A DNA stretch of 64,000 bases from positions 83,506,079 to 83,570,078 of the forward strand of contig CAMZMU010000034.1 of the NCBI GenBank assembly GCA_947311845.1, read 5' to 3'. Positions 52,956 through 64,000 of the stretch are shown piece after piece (the stretch's first letter is position 1; each line of letters starts with the position of its first letter). A program made the position numbers and the translations under genes. The notes beneath the pieces are model-generated. The model was not told the origin of the DNA and ran no database searches. It worked only from the letters and a program-made list of their open reading frames with translations. This stretch comes from Poa pratensis (taxonomy: Eukaryota > Streptophyta > Magnoliopsida > Poales > Poaceae).

Positions 52956-54345
52956 AAGGGCTCATTTCTTCTCTTCCTTTCTCGCTCCTCTCCTTCTCCA
53001 TTTGAGTCTCCGGTGCTCTCCCACCGCCCCTCCCTTTCTCCTCTGGAGGCACCACCAGCCAGACTGCCAGAGTGAGGATGGGAGAGGAGGCTCAATCCCC
53101 TCTGTATAGGGTAGAGGTAGGGTTAGGGTTCCATTCTCTTTGGATGTATCCAGAAGCTTCCTGATACCACTTTGCAAGCAGCAACTCAAGGACGTCGACA
53201 TGTTCCTCCGGTTTTCCTCCATTGAGGAGGCCACAGGAGGGAGGCGGATCTGGCATGCTTCTCCAATAAGCTTAGTGGAGCATCTATTTCTGGCCATATG
53301 GAGTTTTCTTTTCTTCCTTGTCACCTTGATGGCAGAGGGGGTGACGAGGTAGGATACGTCCCGTTTTGCTCAGATATGGTTCTCCCTGGGAAATAATCGA
53401 AGCTCAGCTGACGAGACAACCGTAGATGCCATGCTGCTGGCTCTTCTGGTCGAAAGGGTGGCTGCTCAGGTCCATGGCATCGCTTGTTGTTCACTTGTCA
53501 GTGGTTTGATGTCATGGATTTCCGGCCTAATGGCCAAAGCGTAGGCTCTTGTGCTTCAACACGACGTCCTCCACCTACTTTTGTCCCGAGTGGAGTAGTC
53601 CCCGGCTGAAAGTGTATTCTCATCCCTAAGCGGGTTTTGATATTAATGATAAGTGATTCGTGGGACTAATCTTGTTTGCAAGTGCAATTTATATGTTTTA
53701 GTACCAAGAAATGTGTGTTTCGATGAGTGGGGATCCCTACAAAAAAAAGGGAAAAGGGCGCGATGGTTTAATATTTTCACTCTTGAGTATAGGGAAACGA
53801 CGACGTTGGAGCTTGCATACATATGCACGCTATGATTCGACAATCTCCTTTCTGATGCAGGGCGCTGAACCGGGTTGTCAATAGCTTCGGCGGAAAGACG
53901 GGAGATGCTACCACCCGCGGATATATATCTAGCACATCGATGTGAAGGCACGGCCGAAGGACCCGTGTACCGCCCGAAAGGTGCGTGACGTCATGGCCCC
54001 ACGGTCGATTGTCTGTAACCACGTGCCAGCAGACTCACACGACCCTGAATCTCGCGGATGCCTTGCTCGTTAGAGAGTAAGCGCGCGTTCAACCATCTGA
54101 TCATCATCCATCTCGTCGACGTGGTCGATCGTGAAACCTTGGGGCGTTGCTTTGACCCTTCCCTAACTTTCTGACACTCAAAGTGAAACCTTGTCCGCCT
54201 TAACGGGTGTCTCTTGGGTGTGACGTCATGTATCCTGTGCTTTCTTCTAGACAACTCAGCTGGTGGCGTTTAGTGGTGCATATTTGTTCGTTTTTAGCGT
54301 TTTCAGCTAATTTTGTTGTTTCTTTGCTAATTTTCTTTCCCATGA
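52956..54345. other. decayed repeat region, LTR-like start at 53607
   Basis: TGAAAGTGTATTCTCATCCC at 53607 and its continuation (GGGTTTTGATATTAATGATA, GGACTAATCTTGTTTGCA) resemble the LTR start at 63920 in diverged form. The rest has short frames without motifs. Confidence 0.4.
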
Positions 54346-55870
54346 TTGTCTTTTTTTTTTTATGGTCACCGGGGGGACAAAGTCCCCACCTGAATTTTTT
54401 TTTATCAATCAAAGTTGCCTATGAGGTTTTGCAACCTCTACAAGATGGGTTCAAAAGAACCAGAGTACACGGGATTACAAAGGGGAGAGATAAAAGAAAA
54501 AAAACACACACACGAGGAAAGGGAGCGGCAAGAGCCACCATGAGGCACAAACACATGAGGGGTGCTGTCGAGGGATCACAATACCAAGATTCAGCAAACA
54601 ACCTAGCGCACCGCACCGGCGAGCGAAGCGAATCTCACGGCACAACTCAGGAGCATCCACAACCAACGAGTGCCAAGCCTAGCACCTAGCACGAACCTTG
54701 ATCGGAAGCTCCGCCACGAGAAGACGAGACGAATAGCAGGTTGGGGGAGGCATCAATTGCGTCGTCGTTGAGCAAAGGTGAACCGAGACGCCACCAAGAG
54801 CCCGAAGCTCGCCACACCGCAACGGCAGCCATGTGGGGGGGGGGGGGGGGGGTCTTGGGCAAGCACATTGAGGTGATCGAGACCACACGAAGACCTGCCA
54901 AAAGAGGGACAAAACAAACCATCATCGGCCCCAAGCCGGCCGCACCAACACCACCAAAACGCAGCACCACCAGCGCACACAGCGACAAAAGCCATACAAA
55001 GGGTCTCCACGATGACGCCTCCAAGGAGGTTTGTGTTGTCGAGAGCACAACACCGTCATCCGATCCGGCAAGCCGAGTCCAAGGTTTTCACCCGGAGAAC
55101 ACCTGAGTACTGTAGGTGCCGGAGCTCCACAACGGCACCTCCTGCGAGTAAACGACGTCCGGGGACGCCGCTGCCGCCGGCAACGACAAAGCCGATGCAG
55201 GGTTTTCACCCGCAGTTTTAGCACATCCCTACAAATGAAGGCTGTCGATCCCCACCAACAACCGCTGCAGCCAACCGCACCTCGCGGAGACCACAAGCAG
55301 CCAATCACCAACACAAGCGCCAGATCCTCCAGAGCCGCCGGACGCAGCGCCAGCCACCACACCCCGCCGAGCACCATGCCGACAGAGGCGGAGGAGCGCT
55401 GCCCGAGGCCAAGACCCACCATGGTTCCGGGCTGCAAGCGGGCAGCACACGCCGACGAGCTCCATGCTTGCCGCCGCGTGGCTGCAGAGAGGAGGATCCG
55501 GTCGTACAGGTTGAGGAAGAAGGAGCGCCGGCCCATCAGGGCCCAGATTGGACCCGGACCTGACCCGCAGCCTGGGTTGCTCCACCACTCCAAGCCGCCG
55601 CCACTCGCCAAGCCCCGCCGCCACAGGACGCGCCGCCACCAGCGAAGCCCGCAGGAGCACGCCAGGAGGAGGACGCGGCCGCGCCGTTGACCGCCGGCCT
55701 CGCTGAGCCCCGCCGCCCGGGGGCCAGGGGAGCCACGAGGAGACGCCCCGCCGCCGCCGTCGACCGCGCGAGCTTTGCTCGGCGGCGTCCTCCGGCAGCG
55801 GCGCGGGCACGGAGGTGAGGGGCGGCGGCGGGCTAGTTTTTTTCGGTGGGTCGCCCCCGGGTCGCTCTGG
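54346..55870 (-). mobile_element. non-LTR retroelement derivative, minus strand
   Basis: Read on the minus strand the sequence starts GC-rich near 55.87 kb, has CGGGTGAAAACCCT-type phrases, and ends with CTTTGTCCCCCCGGTGACC followed by a poly(A) tract (54351-54361 as T on the plus strand). That resembles a LINE leader joined to a LINE tail, without endonuclease or reverse transcriptase. The 345-codon minus-strand frame (54922-55959) is Arg/Gly/Ala-biased and has no recognisable domain, so I do not call it a gene. Its start lies about 0.4 kb upstream of the endoglucanase ATG. Confidence 0.45.
54835..54852 (+). repeat. run of 18 G
   Basis: Pure guanine run inside the minus-strand non-LTR element (poly-C on its own strand). 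Confidence 0.95.
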
Positions 55871-56552
<682 letters not shown>

Positions 56553-58291
56553 TAATTTCTTTCACTGCACATGCTAGCTGAATTTCAAAAACAAAAAAGA
56601 AGCTTAATTAGTTTCTTGGTTTGGTCGATCATATCCTTCGCGTGTGGGTGTGTGTGTTTGAATAGGATTCATGTGAATTCATGCACGTAAATGTTCAGCG
56701 TTCATGGCGTATACGTTATGAATTGATCATGCATGATTCACGCACATTTTTTTTTTTTAGAAATAGGGTGCGGTTCCCCGGCCTCTGCATCAAACTGATG
56801 CACACAGCTAGCTAATTAATGTGGGTGGTCCGCCCATTGTGTGCTTTAGCCAAAACATTGATGAAATGAATAATTAACCTGTTGATTCATTTCGTTATGA
56901 AATGAATAATTAACGAACAAACAAGACAATTTTCGTTAAAAATCAACCAGGCAATTTCAGGACGAAATCATGTCAACATGTGCATATATACATGTGTTTC
57001 AAGCAGCTGTGCATTGTGCATATACACATGTGTTTCAAGAATGTGTGCATGAATAACTCGAACATTTCTCTTGTACGTGGTGGATGAATTCGATCGAATG
57101 CATGCATGGTCAGGTGGATCTCACCGGCGGGTACTACGACGCCGGCGACAACGTCAAGTACGGGCTACCACTGGCCTTTACGGTGACGACGCTGGCGTGG
57201 TCAGCTCTGGCGTTCAAGCCGGAGCTGCAGAAGACGGGCGAGCTGCAGAACGTGTACGCCGCCATCAAGTGGGGCACCGACTACTTCCTCAAGTGCACCA
57301 CCAAGAAGAACCACATGTGGGTCCAGGTGGGCGACCCCAACCTCGACCACCAGTGCTGGGTCCGGCCGGAGAACATGAACACTCCCCGCACCCTCTACCA
57401 GATCGACGAAAAGACCCCCGGCACCGAGATCGCCGCGGAGACCGCCGCGGCACTGGCTGCCGCCTCCCTTGTCTTCCGTCACGAGAAGGACTACTCCCGC
57501 CGGCTCCTCAACAAGGCCAAGCTGGTAATTAACAACTGAACATGCATGCAATTGCACGCGTACGTGTTTGATTCATCGATCGAAACATTTTTGCTGTTGT
57601 AATGAGCAGCTGTTCCAGTTCGGCAAGAGCCACCTGAAGACGTACGACGGCGAGTGCCCGTTCTACTGCTCCTACTCGGGCTACAACGACGAGCTGCTGT
57701 GGGCGGCGACGTGGCTGTACATGGCGACGAAGCGGCAGGTGTACGCGGACTTCATCAGCCACGAGGCCATCTCCTCCAGCGTGGCCGAGTTCAGCTGGGA
57801 CCTCAAGTACCCCGGCGCGCAGGTGCTCCTCGCCGAGCTCAACATGTCGGCCAGCGGGGGGCTCCAGAGCTTCAAGACCCAGGCGGACAACTTCGTGTGC
57901 GCAGTGCTCCCCGACACCCCCTTCCACCAGGTGTTCATCACCCCGGGCGGCATGATCCACCTCCGCGACGGCGCCAACTCGCAGTACGTCACCGGCACCG
58001 CCTTCCTCTTCGTCGTCTACGCCGACTGGCTCCACCGCGCCGGCGAGAAGGTCATGTGCGGCGCCACGCCCATCAAGCCCGAGAGGCTCAGGGAGTTTGC
58101 CAAACAGCAGATGGACTACCTGCTGGGGGCCAACCCGATGGGGAGGTCGTACGTCGTTGGCTTCGGGGTCAACCCGCCAACGCAGCCGCACCACCGGGGA
58201 GCCTCGACGCCGGTGCTGAAGCCCGGGACGGTGGTGAACTGCGGCATGAGCTTCGGCGACTGGTTCGCACCGGACAGGCCGAACCCGAACG

Positions 58292-60410
58292 CACCCTGCT
58301 GCCTAAGCTCATCTCGCATGCGCAGAGTGCGTTCGTGGCCAGCCGGAGCATCCACGAGAACTTCAAGCTCGTCCGCAACACGGCTAGGTTCCTGCACAGG
58401 AAGAAATCGGCGGCAGCTCTCCTCAAGATAGATATATCCAAGGCCTTCGACTCTCTATCCTGGGAGTTTCTCCTGGAGGTGCTGCGTGCTAGAGGTTTTG
58501 GCCCTCGATGGCGGTTTTGGATCAGCTGTCTGCTCTCTTCCGCCACCACGTCAATCTGCATCAACGGCGACCGAGGTGACTCGTTCCATCTTGCGCGAGG
58601 CGTGCGCCAGGGCGATCCGCTCTCCCCCGCGCTCTTTATCCTGGCGATGGATGCTCTACATGCCATGCTACAGTGGGCGGCGGAACGTGGACTCCTCTCT
58701 GACCTGAAGCTTCATCCTAGGGTTCCTAGAGCCTCCATCTACGCAGATGACGCGGTGGTTTTCTTTCGCCCCCTCCGGTCAGACTGCGAGGTCGTGCTAT
58801 CCATTCTGAAGCTGTTCGCGGAGGCCTCCGGCTTGAAGATCAATCTCAACAAGAGCACGGTTACCTGTATCCGCTGTGACCCTGACACAGCAGCGGCTGT
58901 GGCCAACCTCTTCCAATGCCAGCTATGCGAATTCCCTATTCGTTATCTAGGGCTGCCGCTCACCATTGGAAAGCTGCGCCGGGAGGACATTTGGCGGCTC
59001 ATCGATCACTTCTCAGCCAAACTACCGGGATGGATCCCTAAATTGCTGAACCCGGGAGGGAGACTGACTCTTACCGCTCCGTGCTCATGGCAATGCCGCT
59101 CCACTTCCTGGCAGTACTACAACTACCGACATGGGCCCTGAAGATCATCTACCGCCGCTGTCGAGCTTTCGTTTGGAGGGGGGAGGAGGAGATCAGCGGC
59201 GGCCATTGCCTCCTTCCTTGGTCGAGGGTCTGCATGCCTATCAAATACGGCGGCCTCGGCATCCTCAACCTCCGTTTCTTCGGGTGCGCGCTGCGATGCC
59301 GCTGGCCGTGGCTCAGGTGGGCGCAAGACCCGCGCCCATGGTGCCTGATACCCCACCCCGACGAGGCCGACGCGACGGCCCTCAACAAAGCGGCCACCTT
59401 CGTCAAGCTCGGCAACGGCATGCGTGCACGCTTCTGGTCGGACGCGTGGCTGCCGACTAAGCAGTCCATCCTCGACTCCTACCCCATCCTTGCGACGTTC
59501 ATCCGGGACTCTGGCCTCTCCGTCGCGGATGCCCTTCGCAATCGGAGATGGGTCCGGGATATCCAGGGTGGGGTTTCCACGGCAGCGCTTGCACAATACC
59601 TTCGGCTATGGGACCTGCTCCTCACGGTGCAGCTACTGCCAGGTGAGGAAGACAAGCTGGTATGGCGGCACTCCAAAGACGGGGCCTTCTCGACCAGCAG
59701 CGCATACGAGTTGTTCTTCGCCGCCAACATCAGGTTCCCCTGCGCCAAGCCGATCTGGAAGTCGAAGGCCCCAACCCGGTGCAAATTCTTCATGTGGCTT
59801 GCTGTCCATCAGCGCTGTCTCACCGCGGACAACCTGCAGAAGAGGGGATGGCCACACAGCGACGTTTGCCAGCTCTGCTCTCTCGCCCCTGAGACCTGCA
59901 CCCACCTATTCGTCCACTGCTCATTCAGTTCTTCGGTATGGCAGAGGATGAAAGCTTGGTCCAACGCTGACTTCCCTTCTCCAAGCCAGGCATTCAACTC
60001 CACAGAAGACTGGTGGTTACAAGCTAGGAAACGGGTGCCCAAGAACCTGCGGCGAGACTTCGACACCGTCGTCATCCTTGTGCACTGGAAAGTGTGGAAA
60101 GAAAGGAACTGCAGGATCTTTGAGCACACAAGCCACTGCGATCGACTTGTCTTCGAGGGCATACGGGAGGACATCGCCATCTGGCGTTCTGCAGGTCGGG
60201 TCCTCCCTATTTGAATTCGCCGTAGACACCTAGCCGTGGTTGCTCTTCCTGTGGTGTTGGGTGCGCCGCTGCCCAGGCCTGTCTGGCACGGTCTGTAGTT
60301 CATCTACGTTGAACGCTGGGAGTTCCTGCTCCCTGGCACACGTCTCGTGTGGCCAGTTCGTTGTACTCTATCTTCTTAATCTTAATAAAGATCGGCCAAT
60401 GGCCCTTCGT
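58292..60410 (+). mobile_element. 5'-truncated LINE inserted in the GH9 exon
   Basis: Flanked by GAACCCGAACG (58281-58291) and GAACCGAACG (60411-60420), target duplications differing by one C. It begins inside the reverse transcriptase region, as expected for incomplete target-primed reverse transcription. It ends with an untranslated region containing AATCTTAATAAAGATCGGCC but no poly(A) tract. Same orientation as the host gene; 2,119 bp. Confidence 0.9.
58293..60214 (+). pseudogene. LINE ORF2 C-terminal part: reverse transcriptase and zf-RVT domain
   Basis: The reading LLPKLISHAQSAFVASRSIH enters the RT domain; KIDISKAFDSLSWEFLLEVL, GVRQGDPLSPALFILAMDAL and IYADDAVVFF (catalytic YADD at about 58739) are typical RT blocks. 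Near 59074 one base appears lost and the reading moves to the frame starting MAMPLHFLAVLQLPTWALK. That frame continues to a zinc-knuckle zf-RVT region (RCKFFMWLAVHQRCLTADNL, VCQLCSLAPETCTHLFVHC) and a stop at 60214. The endonuclease and ORF1 are absent, so the element cannot move on its own. Confidence 0.9.
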
Positions 60411-60584
60411 GAACCGAACGAGCTCACGGGGGCCATCATGGGCGGGCCCGACGGCGCCGACAAGTTCATCGACAAGCGCAACGCGTCGGCGTGCACCGAG
60501 CCGTGCACGTACATCAACTCCCTCGCCATCGGCCCGCTCGCCGCGCTCGCCGGGCGCGGGCCCAAACTTGTCGCAAGCCACTGA

Positions 60585-61020
60585 TCGGTGATGTGTACGT
60601 ACGTGTTTGAATCCGGTTAGATCGAACCGAACACCGTGTCCGCGAGATGTGCGCAACTGAACGAATTCACTGTTGATTTCTCTCGGACTGTTTCATTTGT
60701 CTATCTGTATCGTCTCAGTTTCTTTCTGCGTGATCCGTAAGTTTAGGTGTACTTGATTGTATTCTGTGACTTAATCTGTATGATCGACCGATTTGTATGA
60801 AGAAAAAAAAAACTAAATGTACTCCGCTAATGGGTGAACTCCATAGATATCTAATTCCTACAAAAGAGATAGCGGAAGCTAACTTTTGTCAAATGGGGCA
60901 ACATGGCTAGTGCAGTTTGTTTTCCTTGTGAGGGCTTAAGCTTTTTCTAGAATAGGTAGCGATCATACCCCAATTCTTTGGGATTCGGGTGCCGACTACC
61001 TCTTTCAGCCTCCCCGCTAC
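60585..61020 (+). other. 3' flank of the endoglucanase gene
   Basis: AT-rich downstream sequence with a poly(A) tract near 60804; nothing coding. Confidence 0.5.
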
Positions 61021-62415
61021 AGGTTTGAAAAATGGTGGCTTTTGAGGGATGATTTTATGGATTTGGTATCCAAATCCTGGAATGCACCCACCAGAAACAC
61101 CACTGCCATAGGTAGATGGCAGGAGAAAGTTGGAAGATTTAGGAGATCATCTAAAGGATGGAGTAGGAATATTGAATCTGAGCAGAGACACCTCAAGCAA
61201 GATTTAATGGACGAGTATGATGATTCAGATTTAAAAGCTGAGGCTGACGATCTATCAGACCTTGAACATAAGAGAATGAAAGAGATTAGCCAAGAAATGC
61301 AAAAACTTTGGCTAAAAGAGGAGATTAAATCTAGCCAAAGGTCGAGAGATTGAGATATCTTAGAAAGGGATACAAACACGACATACTTTCCCGAGATTGC
61401 CAATCAGCGGAGAAGGAAAAACAGATCTTGTCTCTTAATGGCCCCGAGGGATGACTTCAGACATAAAAGAAATGCTAGATACCTTTTATAAAAATCTCTT
61501 TTGAGATAAATCAGGTTTCTCGTTGGGGGATGATTTTGTCACTCTGACGAGCTAATCTCTTGTGAGCAATGCAGAGCCATCGAGTCACCTTTTTTCGAGG
61601 AAGAAGTGAAAAAAATGTATTTAGTTCTTACTCAGATGGGGCAATGGGCTTTCCCTCATGTTTTATAAAAAATGTTGGGAGATAGTCAAAACGGATGTTA
61701 TGGCTCTCTTCCAAGATTTTTATAATGGGGGCTTAGATCTTTATAAACTAAAATTTGATGTGCTCACCTTAATTCCGAAGGAGACTGATGCTACATCTAT
61801 GAAAAAGTTCAGACCGATTAGTCTTCTAATAGAAATGTTGATGTCTCAATAGAAATTTGGTCAGCTTTGTTCCGTTTTAGTACTAGATCTGACTACATGT
61901 CGATAACTAAATTTTGGATTTCAGATAAAAATCATGATGCCCTGAATGCAATATGTGCTGCGGTACTTTCGAGCATTTGGAAATTTTGAAATGCTTTAAT
62001 ATTTGATAACCAAACATGGCTATGCATGAAACAGATCTGGGGTTAGCTCTCTAGACCATCAAGAAATGGAGACTCATGTTCCAGCAAGACATGTTGAGTG
62101 TGATCGAGAACTTCACGCAAATGGTCCTGGAGAAGCTAAGAGAAGTTGCAGCTCTGCCGTGGGGGTACATAGCCTTATGTCGTGAAGTCTCTGAAGCTGC
62201 AGCTCTGCCGTGGGGGTACGTAGACTTCAGGCATGGAGTTCAGAGACTTGAGCCATGCTAGGGACTTTAGCTCCTTCCTGTTTCTCTTATGCCGTGAATC
62301 CTTTAGCTGGCTTTAGCTCTCGTTCATACTCTGTAATCAACTACTCTGTCTGGTTTCATTCGATGAAATGGAACTGGGGCTCCTCTTCAGGAGCCTCTTG
62401 ATCTAAAAATATAAA
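61021..62415 (+). mobile_element. degenerate LINE relic, internally deleted
   Basis: 61021-61350 reads like the endonuclease-RT linker of plant LINEs (GRWQEKVGRFRRSSKGWSRN; RHLKQDLMDEYDDSDLKAEA). A broken frame at 61380-61440 gives NQRRRKNR. 61655-61835 reads as the RT start (MALFQDFYNGGLDLYKLKFD; LIPKETDATSMKKFRPISLL). 61915-62080 resembles the very C-terminus (KNHDALNAICAAVL; LIFDNQTWLCMKQIW). The RT core between 61850 and 61910 is missing. An A-rich tail occurs at about 62405-62425. A roughly 51-bp tandem duplication (GCAGCTCTGCCGTGGGGGTA) lies at 62149 and 62200. This copy is older than the one in the GH9 gene. Confidence 0.75.
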
Positions 62416-62425
62416 AAAACAAAAA

Positions 62426-62970
62426 CATGGGTAGTGCAGTTTGGTTTACTTTTTCTTATTTTGAAAATGTATGGCTCTCTGGGCGCGTTGCATTGTGTAG
62501 TTTCACTTATTTTTGTACGTTATGTATTCCGCATTGAAATATCTAAAACATGTTATATTAATTGTGAACGGAGGAAGTATTAAATGTTTTCAAAATTCTA
62601 AATTTATTTCAATGCAAACAGATGGATGTGTTCTACGTATTTGTAAAGTTCTATGCGATAAAATGGGGAAAAATCGATTTTTGCTCCCTGGATTTTTGTT
62701 TGTAGATCACATATGAGATGCTATGTCGACGAAAATTAGTACTAGTACATATTAGACATGTATATGTATACTTATTTTTAAAAAAACAATTAAGTTTTCA
62801 AATGAAGTTTAAAAAAAAATACCGAGCACTATGAAGCTCGGGATCTATATTGATATTTGGGGCTTGGAAGCATTTTCCTAGGTCAATTATGCCGAGGAGA
62901 GTAGGCTTCCAATCCACCCAGAAGAGTTTCATCAGGAACCGAATACCAAAGCCCATACATATGTTTAGTT
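62426..62970. other. AT-rich, nothing recognised
   Basis: No gene. AACGGAGGAAGTA at about 62568 may be the right end of a decayed Stowaway MITE. Confidence 0.4.
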
Positions 62971-63192
62971 TTGTCCTAAGTCAAACTATTTTAGTTTTTA
63001 CCAATTTTATAGAAAAATAGTATCAATACCTATAAATAAAATCAATATAGTATGAAACAACATTTCAAGATGTATCTAGTGGTGTTAATTTGGTGTTGTA
63101 AATCATGCTATTTTTTTCTATAAAGTTAGCCACACTTAATAAAGGTCGACTTAAGATCAACTAAAGGTACAAATATTTCGGGATGTAGGGAG
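62971..63192. mobile_element. decayed Mariner-type MITE
   Basis: The left part reads TTGTCCTAAGTCAAACTATT, then TTTATAGAAAAATAGTATCA. The right part carries the inverse (TTTTTTTCTATAAAGTTAGC, TCGACTTAAGATCAACTAAA) and ends GGATGTAGGGAG. This is the layout of an abundant roughly 220-bp Triticeae Mariner MITE; arms are worn and no TA duplication is clear. Confidence 0.7.
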
Positions 63193-63361
63193 TTCGAATT
63201 TTTTTTACAACCACTATAGCGCACATAATGTTCCGAGAATCCTCCAGTAAATCCTTTTTTAAAATCGATTATAATAAACCATTTGTACTCGTTTTTAATA
63301 ATTTTGGCAAATACAGCGACTAAAAAACCATTCCATCAAGGAGGTAGAATTGAACTATATA

Positions 63362-63459
63362 CTTACTTTGTTCCAAAATAACTGAAGCTCTAGGATTGTC
63401 CTAATGAAATCAAACTATTTGAGTTGACCAAGCTTGTAAAAATATACATCAACATCTGT
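63362..63459. mobile_element. left half of the same Mariner-type MITE
   Basis: TACTTTGTTCCAAAATAACT, then GATTGTCCTAATGAAATCAA and TTGACCAAGCTTGTAAAAAT, match the left arm of that family. The right half is absent. Confidence 0.6.
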
Positions 63460-63469
63460 CACACCTCCG

Positions 63470-63660
63470 GATGGCAATGGGTACCCGATACCCGCTAACC
63501 CGATGGGTACCCGCACTAAATGGGGAGGGTTTGGTGCAGAATAAAACCTGCGGGGGTGCTTAGCGGTAAAGATCCAGACCCGCCGGGTCTAGCGGAGGCG
63601 GGTATGGGGGTGCCAAACCTGGACCCGCGAACCCTCAAACCCGTCTAGGAGATGTAGATC
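63470..63660. repeat. GGGTACCCG/CCCGCGGG-rich repeat of unknown type
   Basis: GGGTACCCGATACCCGCTAA, GGGTACCCGCACTAAA and later GACCCGCCGGGTCTAGCGGA and GACCCGCGAACCC give many short palindromes. It resembles a transposon fragment that is frequent in grasses, but I cannot name it. Confidence 0.5.
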
Positions 63661-63666
63661 CTACAT

Positions 63667-63744
63667 GTCATTGCCTCACCTTTTCTTTTAGTGGAATATC
63701 ATTGCCTCACCTTTTTTTAGGGGAATATCATTGCCTCACCTAAC
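63667..63744 (+). repeat. three-copy tandem repeat of ATTGCCTCACC
   Basis: CATTGCCTCACC at 63669, 63700 and 63729, the first two followed by T-rich sequence and GGAATAT; periods are about 31 and 29 bp. Confidence 0.9.
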
Positions 63745-63919
63745 CCACTCCAACGCACGCAGCCGGCAGCACACACTACGGCAGCCCAAAGCCCACTAAC
63801 GCATGGACGCACCCAGGCCACACACAGCGCACGAAACCTAGGCACCCTATTTTGTACGTCATTCCAACGCGATGCAGGACGGGAGCTGGAGCTCTCGCGA
63901 ACCCGTGGCCGCGCCCCAC

Positions 63920-64000
63920 TGAAAGTGCATGTGTTGCCCCATGCGTGGTTTTGGTAATTAATGACAATCCTTATGGACTAATGTTTGCATTGAGATATCT
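63920..64000 (+). mobile_element. start of an LTR, cut by the window edge
   Basis: TGAAAGTGCATGTGTTGCCC, then GGTTTTGGTAATTAATGACA and GGACTAATGTTTGCATTGAG, is the opening of a repeat common in Triticeae. The element runs out of the window, so its class and other end cannot be seen. Confidence 0.55.

Noticed and set aside
53105..53125. Telomere-like GGGTTAGGGTT
   Set aside because: Only two units, and the plant telomere unit is TTTAGGG; chance match.
57654..58300. Alternative-frame long ORF over the endoglucanase exon running into the LINE
   Set aside because: In the GH9 part it is an off-frame shadow; only the LINE portion after 58292 is real coding sequence.

Overview
The window is nuclear DNA from a grass, most likely a Triticeae genome (wheat, goat-grass or barley group). 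The evidence is plant-type GT-AG introns, GC-rich grass first exons, many Stowaway MITEs with TA target duplications and CTCCCTCCGT termini, and nested Copia, Gypsy, hAT, CACTA and LINE remnants typical of Triticeae intergenic space. No tRNA, rRNA or CRISPR was seen.

Layout. 1-15.4 kb is repeat space: a degenerate GAAGCA array, two neighbouring hAT elements with perfect 8-bp target duplications (the second holding a nested 3.3-kb solo LTR), an AT-rich tandem array and a CACTA transposase relic. 15.4-28.2 kb is rearranged gene debris plus LTR elements: a 3'-truncated flavanone 3-hydroxylase (F3H), a promoter fragment and a second rearranged partial copy of the neighbouring isoleucyl-tRNA synthetase locus, a 2.1-kb solo LTR, a truncated Gypsy element with an antisense extra ORF, a truncated Copia LTR and a possible Helitron end.

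28.2-51.5 kb is the gene-rich core, three plus-strand genes in a row. They are a 22-exon organellar isoleucyl-tRNA synthetase (28837-39317), a 14-exon FIP1-like membrane/coiled-coil protein (39936-45206), and an 11-exon chalcone-isomerase-fold protein resembling fatty-acid-binding protein 2 (coding 48747-51447). They are separate transcription units with no obvious shared pathway.

51.5-64 kb returns to repeats (Harbinger-like MITE, fold-back element, minus-strand non-LTR element) and contains a family-9 endoglucanase gene whose last exon is split by a 2.1-kb 5'-truncated LINE with an 11/10-bp target duplication. A degenerate LINE, Mariner-type MITEs and the start of another LTR follow.

I found no previously undescribed molecular system. 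The most informative signals are: (i) eight single-base losses, and no gains, confined to 33.4-38.2 kb of the synthetase gene, which look like consensus errors rather than decay; (ii) the rearranged synthetase copy with a 5-bp microhomology junction and unequal divergence on its two sides; (iii) the LINE-split endoglucanase; (iv) the nested hAT/solo-LTR structure; and (v) five near-identical 13-bp palindromes inside that LTR.
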